Assembly: GCF_003326475.1 (NCBI RefSeq)
Contig: NZ_JPWA01000002.1
Location: 186,001-250,000, forward strand
Origin: Thalassospira xianhensis MCCC 1A02616
GTDB lineage: Bacteria; Pseudomonadota; Alphaproteobacteria; Rhodospirillales; Thalassospiraceae
Reading direction: 5' to 3'
DNA: 64,000 nucleotides
Shown here: in pieces, positions 38,737 to 48,700 of the stretch
Layout: each line of letters begins with the position of its first letter
Numbering within the stretch: position 1 is the first letter of the stretch
Made by a program: the position numbers and the translations under genes
The notes under the pieces: model-generated
What the model was told of the DNA's origin: nothing
Seen by the model: the letters and a program-made list of their open reading frames with translations, nothing else
Databases searched by the model: none

Positions 38737-39495
38737 GACTGGGGAACTAACCCGATCATTTGTCATGACGGGAGAGGTGCGTCTTGTTGGAGAGGATAAG
38801 TTAAATTTGCCGGGAGCGGCAGGAATGGCAGGAGGGGGAAGCATTGAGCTATGGCCCATCAACGGTCGAAAGGTGGGGGCCCGTGCGCCCGGAGTTTGTC
38901 CGGACCTCGGTGTTACCGGGAAGTGCCGCTATGGACGGAAGTGATCGGAGCAGGCCGTCTGTTGGTGAAGCTGGCGAAGGCCCGAGGTTTATCCGGGCTT
39001 CGTTTGCTTCCCAACCATTTGTAAGGGAGCTGTGTATCAGCAGGTTCTAGGTGAGGTTCAGTCCGCTGCTACTATGCGTCATACTGAACGATGATTCGTC
39101 CCGATGACATGCCGCCGGTGCAAAGCAAAAACGGATGTCCCGATATCAGCGAAGCTCTCCGCGCTGCCTTGCCGCCGATCATTCTGACTACTGCTGTTTT
39201 GGGCGCAGTCCTTGGCAGGGCGTCTCCACGAAAGAGGCCGTATCTGCCGGCGCCATCGGTACGATCCCGATTGCGATTACCCGCAGGTTTCGTTCCTAAC
39301 CCCACCGTTTGGCTCCTCACTGTTTTACCAGTACAGTGCTGCCGCGCCGGAAATCGTCAATAGTCAGATCTATCAGGGGACGACCTCGTTCATCGACCTG
39401 CAGCAATTTGGCATTTTCGTTATCTGGCCTAGGCTGGCGCGGGTCAACTGGTTGCCAAGTGTAGTGTTCTGGTAACCGAAGGATACAAGAACAAA
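38737..39495. other. Region without recognisable genes
   Basis: About 760 bp downstream of the tRNA. Several open frames of 60-120 codons exist on both strands, but none has family resemblance, good start signals or a consistent neighbour. The stretch 38760-38850 is rich in GGAG/GGAGG motifs. It may be decayed sequence at a tRNA-linked variable site; no integrase or att repeat of the tRNA 3' end is seen. Confidence 0.35.
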
Positions 39496-39502
39496 AAACA
39501 AG

Positions 39503-39532
39503 AACGCCCAGGAATTCCGTGGGTGTTTTTTG
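39503..39532 (+). terminator. Terminator-like hairpin upstream of the giant gene
   Basis: AACGCCCA...TGGGTGTT with an inner GGAATTCC is followed by TTTTTTG. No clear gene precedes it on the plus strand, which hints at an unrecognised upstream transcript. Confidence 0.65.
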
Positions 39533-39612
39533 CTAGGCCTCATGCGAGTCCTGTGACCGCGCAGGGCCTTTTACACGCAATATCGTACGCCCCAGTAATA
39601 AAATTAGAGAAG

Positions 39613-39618
39613 TATAAT
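39613..39618 (+). promoter_or_regulatory. Possible -10 element before the giant gene
   Basis: A perfect TATAAT lies 84-89 bp upstream of the start, in an AT-rich stretch. No matching -35 sits 16-18 bp upstream, so an activator may be needed or the match is fortuitous. Confidence 0.3.
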
Positions 39619-39701
39619 GCAAACTTTCGCTTGAATATCTTATTGTCGTGCCAACTGAAAAATGAGATGTTGGTTGAAATAAGCAAAATAACAGTCACCC
39701 T

Positions 39702-42700
39702 ATGGGTTTGGTTGACATGCGAGACGAAACTGTGCGGAGTCCGTTCAGGCCAGTTAGTCATCCTTTGGTGCTTGAACCACGGATTCTGTTTGATGGGGCG
39801 GCTGCGGTCGCCGCAGAACATCAAGATAACAGCCAACCAGACGGTACCAGCGATCATAGCGATGCCGCAGATCAAACACACCCGGAACCCGCCACCACAG
39901 GCCCCCCGTCATCGGGTAACCATCTTCTGGTTATTGATGGCCGGATTGATAATCTTTCCGAACTTACAGAGAACCTTGGCGCGAATGTCAGCGTCCTGAT
40001 TGTCGATGGCAACACAAACGGTTTGGATGCCATTTCCGCCGCCCTTGATGAAATCGGTGAAGTTGAGTCCATCCAGATACTTACGCATGGGGCGTCCGGG
40101 CAATTTGTTCTGGGCAACAGCGAGATCCGTGCCCAAACCATTGATGCCCTGTCAGACAGCCTTTCGGACTGGCGTGATCATCTTTCCGAAGATGCTGACA
40201 TTCAACTTTATGGCTGTAACATTGGTGCCGGATCGAGTGGCCAGGCGCTGGTTTCACGACTGGCCGACCTTACGGGGGCCGATGTTGCTGCATCCGATGA
40301 CGAAACCGGTGCCAGTTCCCTTGGCGGTGATTGGGATCTTGAAACGCAAGTTGGCGTTATCGATAAGGCAACTGCGCTGAACGCCGAAGTGATTGCGGGC
40401 TTTGACAGTTTGCTGGCCGATGCCGATCCGCTGGTTTCGGTCGGATCCGGTAGCGACGTCCTTCTTGGGGATCAGTTCACCTTCACGGTCAATTTTGAAA
40501 ATAACAGCTCTCAAGTCGGATTTGCACCATATCTTGATCTGTTTTTCCCGGCGACGGGTAAGGATGGTGCAGGCGCGGAAACTGATGATGGTGTCACCTT
40601 CATTTCGGCCAAATATCTGGATCAGACCCTGACCGCCCATACAGTCACATTTGATGCGGACGGCAACGCCACCCACCCGATTGCCAAAGACAGCAATGGC
40701 GATGCCGTGGTGATCAATGCTGCGACATACGGCCTTCAGGCCGGCGATCAACTTGTCGTTGTGCAACTGCCGTTTGCCAGTGTAACGGAGGAACAACCGA
40801 CCATATCGTTAGACATTACCGCCGCCCTTAGCAACCTTGCCGACACGGCACAGTCAAACGGCAGTCCTGATTTGACGATCAAGGTGCGCGGCGGGTTTGA
40901 ATTTGGTAATGACGCGCTTGATAACCCTACCACCGATCCGTCGCTGATAGAGGCGATAACTCATGATTTTGTTGTCCATCCGACGATCATCTCCATCAGC
41001 CAGTCGGTCAACGCGCCGGAAGGGGAAGTCACCACCGGCCCGAACTATGTTCACAGCCTGACGCTGACGGCGACGCCCGCCACCGGACAAACTTTGACCA
41101 ATGTTGTGGTGACCCAGCCCATACCTGATCAGATACAGGTCACCTCGATTACGCCGGGAAGTGGCGGCACCATTACCTCGGTCACGCTCTATAACGGGAC
41201 GGTCCTGACAAACAGCACGCTGATCGATCAGGCAATCAGCAGCGACAGCATTTTCATCAAGGAATTCACTGTCGAATATGACAGCATTTCAGCCGCAATA
41301 GATACCGTTGTTGAATTCTATGTCCCCGAAGCCGATAGCGACGGTGCTCTGGTGCTTGATCCGACCACTGGCGATGATGTTACCATCACGGTGGATGGCC
41401 CGACCGGATCGGGAAACTGGGTGCCTCTTGATGAACGTGATCTTGACGAAGACTCGGAAAACATTGAATTCACAGGGACCGGTGCAAGTGCCAGCTTCGT
41501 CGCCAAATCAATCACAGTCGAAAAATCGGCAACCGTTGCCATTGACAATGGCCAAAGCGGCCTGACCCCGGGTGATACCCTGCGCTACACGCTTGATCTG
41601 GCGATCTCGGATTATTTTGCCTTCGGCGAAGACTTCTTTGAGAATGGCAGTTTCATTATCACCGACACCCTAAGTGACGGTCAGACGCTGAGCAGTTCAC
41701 CCGCCGCAACGTTCACCTACAGTATGAACGGGGTCACCCAAACCATTGACATGACCGGGGCGACGACGACCACCCCGAATGGTGATGGTACCACCGATAT
41801 ATCGCTTGATATCGCTCAGGCGTTACGTAATTCAGGGCTTACACTTGGTGCGCTGATCGGTGATCTGGCCTTTGACGAGACGCAGGCAGGCGCAACGCTT
41901 GGCGTGATAAGTTACAGTGCTGTTCTCAGTCAGAATTACACATCGGGTACAACCCCGAAAAACGCGATCAATGAAGGCGACGCCATCAGCAACAGTGCCT
42001 CGATCACGGCGACCATCCTTCAGGATGCGCTGAACCTTACGGGCAGCAGTGAAACCGATGACAGTTCGACCAGCCACACGCTGGCACATCGCAGCATCGA
42101 TATCACGATATCGGATGTGAATGGCAGCACCCCACCATCCAATGTCGAGCTTAATCCCGGTGACGTCGTAACCTTCACCCTGAATTACGACCTTCTGACC
42201 GGTGATTACGAAGATTTCGTCCTGACCGCCTATTTACCCTTGCCGCTGTTTGATGTTTCAGGCATCGCATGGTCGCAAGGATCGGGTGCCGACACATGGA
42301 ATTTCGGTGGGGATAATACAAACGCCGGATCGGCACCAACAGTCACCAGTATCGCTGGCAACGCCATCCAGTTTGATTTCGGCGATTTTGACACATCCTC
42401 GACCGATGGCAGCACGATTGAAGTCCAGTTCACGATCACGGTCGGCGATCAGCCTTACGCCGATCAACGGTCAATCAATGTTCTCGCAGAATCCTCGCAA
42501 TCGACCACGTTGACCGCGCAAACCCTTGTTTCGTCAGATGTTGCCCAGATATCTTCGATCGCCGAGCCGGTCCTGACCATGAGCCACGGTGTGGTTTCTT
42601 CAAGCAACGGTACGGTAAGCGGCACAACCGGCACATGGAACGCACCGGGCACATCCGGAACACCGTTTTCGGGCAATGTAAACGATATCACGGCGATTGA

Positions 42701-45700
42701 GGGCAGCGTCACCGACATTGACGGCGGTGACCTTTTGCGCCTCGCCACCGCAATTGAAAATACCGGTGGCGGCGGTGCGTTTGATGTTGCGACCAGCATC
42801 ACCCTTCCGACCGGGTTGAGCTTTGCCAATGGCACCTTAACCGACGCCAACCTTCAGATTTATCGCGGTGATGGCACCCTGCTTGTCTTGGGCACTGACT
42901 ACAGCGTCTCTGGCAACACGATTACCTTCCTTGATAATGGTGGGGTCGCCACCCTTCTGGCCGGACGTGACGGTACATCGGCCGATACCAGTGGGGCCAA
43001 CCTTGTCGTGATTACCTATGACGTCGAAGTCAACGACGCCATTGATGCCAGTGCCACGCTTCAAACCACCGCAACGCTTGGCAATTATGCCAGTGTTGAT
43101 GGCGGCACCGATTTCACACCGACCGACCTTGAGGATATCGCCGATCAACAGGTCGCGGCTCCGGAAATTCGCAAGAACTTTGCCGATGGCAGCCTTGATA
43201 ACAGCGATTCAAGTGCATCCCATACCACGGGGTCGGATTTGGTTGTTGGCGAAAGCATGCTTTACGACATCATCGTCACCCTGCCCGAAGGCACGACACA
43301 GTCCTTAGAGATTGATGATCTTGTGCCTGATGGTATGAGCCTTGATACCAGCTTCAACGGAACAGGCTATCAGCTCATAACCCTGACGTCTGAAAGCGGC
43401 GCACTTACAAATGACTTCGCAGGGTCGATAACCGTTAGCAGCCTTACCGCGGTGTCCGGAACACTTGGCGATGACGGGGTGGATGGACGCTTTTCCTTTA
43501 GCGCGTCTTCCGCCGCGGCCGACAACGATACCGGCAATAACAGTTTTGTCATTCGCGTACGGCTGGTCGCGGAAAATGTTACAGCCAATCAGGCCAGCAC
43601 GACCCGTCAAAACAGTGCCGAACTACATTATTCAGATCCGGATGGCGACACCGCCAACGGCTCCACACCACAAGACCGGACTGTTGCCCTTTCTGATGGC
43701 AAGCCGAGCATCACATTGCGTGAGCCGACCCTGACCATCGACCAGACCCTTGTAACATCGACCACGCTTGGTTTTGATCAAGGGGATGAAGTCGAGTTCA
43801 CCATCACGATCACCAATGGCAACAGTGGGACAGATTTCGATGCCTTTGACATCAGTCTGGCCAGCACCCTTCCGACCGAGCTTGATGGTCTGACCATCGC
43901 CGGAATTACCTATAGCGGCGGTGCCACCAACAATAGTGGAGCCGATTTTGAAATTGCCGGTGGAGTTCTGCAAACAAGTGCCGGGGCCAATGTTGATATC
44001 GTCAAAGGCGGCAGTATCGTTATCCGCATCACCGGGACGGTCAATGCCACTGCGGCATCGGAAGCCAATTTCAGCAATACCGCAGAAGTTCGTTGGACCA
44101 GTCTGGATGGTGCATCGGCTGGCACCGCTGATCCGGCAGGCGAACGAACCGGCCAGGATGGTTCGCTGGGGGGCGGGGCACTGAATGATTACCGGCGCAG
44201 TGATACCCTGACCATTCCGGTTGCCCAGGCGATTCTGGTTTCCCGTGTCGGCGGATTGCCCGATACAGAAGCCCCTGATCCAACCGATGCATCCAACGAA
44301 ACGGTCGTAGTTGGCGAAATCATCCGTTACCGGGTTGTTGTTTTGTTACCCGAAGGTGCGAACCCCAATTACCAGTTGGAAGTTACACTCGATAACGGCC
44401 TTGAGTTCATTGACAAGAACGACAATGCGATGCTCGTCGGGTTTATTTCAAATGGTGGCCTGACGACAGATGCCACCCTGATTACCGGCGGGACGCTTGA
44501 GATATCTGGAAATCAGGACAGCGCAGAAGCCCAATCAATTGACCCTAATCTGGCAGGTGCCGCTCCGACCGGTGTTCTTGATCCAACACAGGTAAATATC
44601 GCCGGGCAGGTTATCACTTTTAATTTTGGCAACATCAGCAACAGTGAAGTCGATAGTGATCGTGAAGGCATTGTTCTGGAATTCAATGTCAGGGTTGCCA
44701 ATGTGGCGGCAAGTTCGGCCGGTGCGGCACTGGGCATGCAGGTTCAGGAAATTCGCAACGGAACGAATGGCGCACAAAGCGATACATTTACCGAAACAGT
44801 GGTCGAACCAAGCTTTAGCAGCGTTGATAAAACCGTCACTGATTTCGATCCGAACCCGACCGGTAGCACCGGTACGGCCACTGTCGAACTGAGCTTCACA
44901 CAGGATGGCGGCGCACCAGCCTTTAACACCAACGTTTCCGACGACATCACGGGCGGCACGAATTACGAACTGATCAGCATCAAGATCAATGACACAACAT
45001 ATACCGTTGGCAACCTGCCATCGGGCATCAGTTTTGATCAAACCTCCGGCATTTCAGTCGATTTTGATCAGTTGAATGTTGATGATGCGGTTGTCGTTAC
45101 CTATTCGGTGGATGTGCCAAACAATACGACCATCGCGGCAACCGACGCCAGCCTGACCTGGAGCAGCCTTCCCGAAGATTTCACAGGCTGGGGTGGCAAC
45201 GATGTTGGCACCGATGGCGACAGTGACGGAGAGCGAACCGGCAGCGGTGTTGGCGAAAATGATTATGTCCTGACTGAAGGTGCCGGACTTGGCGTCATCA
45301 GCGGTACATTGTGGAATGATACGGCAACCGCCTCGGCCGATGGTGCCAATGTTGTCCCCGATGGCGGCGCGACAGGACTGGAAGGCCTGACCGTCACCCT
45401 GACCTGGGCCGGAGCTGATGGTGATCTTGCCACCACGGCCGACAATCTGGTCTTCACGACTGAGACCGATGCCAATGGAGAATACAGCTTTGGCGTATTG
45501 CCATCAGGCAATTACCGGATCGACACGCCGACAGATACTGTCACCTATGCCCAACCAGTAGGCGATCTTGAGGTCCGCATTGATACCGATGGCACCGGTG
45601 GCACATTGGGACAGGTCGACATAACACTGGGCGAAGGTACCAGTGATACCGCTGATGCCGGATATGTCGAACAGAATGACGCGCCGGTCAACACGCTGCC

Positions 45701-48700
45701 GGGTAATCAGTCGGTTAATGAAGACACCCCGCTTACGATTTCCGGGCTGTCGATTGACGACATTGATTCTGGTCGGGGTGGAGATACCCAGCTTACCGTA
45801 CAGCTCACCGTTCTGCATGGCACAGTATCGGTCACGCTTGCAGGTGCCGCGTCCATCTCATCGGGCAGCAACAACAGTTCAACCCTTACACTTCAGGGCA
45901 CAAGAGATGATATCAACGCCACACTGGCCAATGGTGTCATTTATCAAGGCACCCAAGATTACAACGGCACAGACACACTGACCGTCACCACCAGTGACCG
46001 TGGCAATTATGGTGACGCCGACGATGATGGTATTCCCGGCGAAACAAGCGACGATGCCCTGACAGATACCGACAGCCTGCAAATCACCATCAATGCCATA
46101 AATGATGACCCGGTCGCCAATAATGACACTGCCACCGCGCAGGAAGCCGGGGGCAATGACAACCTGACACCGGGCGTCGATCCGCGCGGCAGCCTGATCG
46201 ACAATGATACCGATGTTGACATCGCCACAAATGACGATGAATTGCGCATCACCGATGTCACATCAATTGCAACATCCGATACCGAGACCATTTCATCGGG
46301 CGGATCTGCAACGATCACCGGGCAATATGGCAGCCTGGTGGTCCAAAGTGACGGTCGCTATCAATATGTCGTCGATAATGACAATGCCGACGTGCAGGCA
46401 TTACGACTGAGTGGCAATACACTTAGCGAAACCTTTTCATACACCCTGTCTGATCTTGGCGATGTTACCGATACCGCAACATTCACAGTCACCATCACCG
46501 GTGCCAATGATGCCCCGATCGGTGTCGATGATACCGGCAGTGCGACCGAAGCCGGTGGCGTTGCCAATGGCACCGCCGGAACCGATGCATCTGGCAATGT
46601 TCTGACCAACGACACGGATGTCGATGCCAACAGCGAAACCAAGGTGGTTTCTGGCGTCCGCGCGGTCCCAAAAGATGAAAGTGGCGCATTAACAACCGTA
46701 TCGGGCAGTACCCCGATCACCGGCACCTATGGCACACTGACCATCAATCCCGATGGCAGCTATTCCTATGTGATTGATAACAGCAACGCCGATGTTCAAG
46801 GATTGTCTGCCGGTGACACCCTGACGGAAGTCTTCAGTTATCAGGTTACCGACGCCGCCGGATTGAATGACCTGGCCAACCTAACCATCACCATCAATGG
46901 CGCAAATGATAATCCGGTTGCAACGAACAATGTGGCCGTAGCGCAAGCTGCCAATAGCAGTTTGGGCGATACGGATGCAGCTGAAAGCAATCCCAACGGC
47001 AATGTGATTACCAATGACACAGGCGACGGGGCAGATTCAGACGTTGACAGTGCTGACCAGCCGAACACCAACCTTCGGGTTTCTGGTATCAATTCCGAAA
47101 ACCTGAACGCAGCGGGTGCCCTTACCAGCATTTCCAGTGGTGCAACAGAAGTTGCTGTTACCGGCGAATATGGCACGCTTTATATAAGTTCCGATGGCAC
47201 TGCGCGCTATAATGTCGACAGTGAAAACACAGATGTCATAGCCCTTGGCAGTGGCGTTACCGCCGATGAAGTTTTCACCTATGAAATAACCGATACAAAC
47301 GGCCTGACAACTACGGCAACAATTACAATCACGGTTTATGGCGCGAATGATGATCCTGTCGCGCAGGATGCTTTCGCGATTGCCCAAGAATCTGGTGGTG
47401 TAGACAATGCAACAGCGGGCTCGAACCCGACCGGTGATGTCACCAGTCGCGATGTCGACCCGGATGGTGATCCATTAACCGTTGTTGCAATTCGAACGGG
47501 CCCATCGAGTGGGGGGGGCACGTCAGGCACAATTGGCGTGGCACTTGCGGGCACTTATGGCAGCCTGACCCTTAATTCCGACGGCACTTACAGCTATGTT
47601 GTCGACAACACCAACACCGCGGTTGAAGCATTACGCAATACGACGCATACCGTAACGGAACGGTTCACCTACACCATCCAAGACGGTGGCGGACTGCAGG
47701 ATACCGCCGAGATCGTCATTGTCATTCGCGGACAAAACGATGCCCCTGTTGCCGTGGATGATAGCGCCACTGCTGTCGAAGCCGGCGGTGAAAGCAATAA
47801 CAGTCCGGGCACCGATCCGTCGGGCAATGTGCTGACCAATGATACCGATGTCGACAGCACTGCAAATGGCGAGACCAAGGAAGTATCTGCCGTTCGCACA
47901 GGTGCCGAAGCTGCAAGTGGCACATCAGGCACCCTGGGGTCGGAATTGCGGGGTAGCTATGGCTGGCTGACGATTAATGAAGATGGCAGCTATAGCTATC
48001 GTCTTGATAATTCGAACGCCACGGTTCAGGCACTGCGCAACAGCGGCAATACACTGAGTGATACGTTCACCTATACCGTCAGTGACAAGGCAGGTGCGAC
48101 CGATAACGCCGCGATTACCATCACCATTCAAGGTGCAAACGATACCCCAACCGCAAGCAATGATACCGCCATTGCGGTTGAAGCGGGTGGCACCAATAAC
48201 GGAACTGCAGGCACCAATCCGACCGGCAACGTTCTGACCAATGACAGTGATATCGACCAGAATGGCGAAAGCCTGTCGGTCAGTGCCATTCGTCAGGGTA
48301 CAACAATCGGTACGGTTGGAAGTGGTCTGGCAGGTACTTATGGCACGCTGACATTAAACAGCAACGGCAGTTATAGTTACGTTGTCGATAACACCAACGC
48401 CGCCGTTCAGGCGCTACTAAGCGCCACTCAGACCTTAACTGAGACTTTTACTTACACCACGCGCGATCTTGCCGGTGCGACGAGTACGGCCACTCTGACG
48501 GTCACGATCCAAGGGGCGAACGACGCCCCGGTTGCGGTCAATGACACTGCAACCGCAACCGAAGCCGGCGGGACCAACAACGGAACGGCTGGCACCAATC
48601 CGACCGGCAATCTTCTGACCAATGATACGGATGTCGATAGCAGCGACACGAAATCGGTCAGCGGAATTCGTACCGGCAGTGAAAGTGCAGGCGGATCAAT

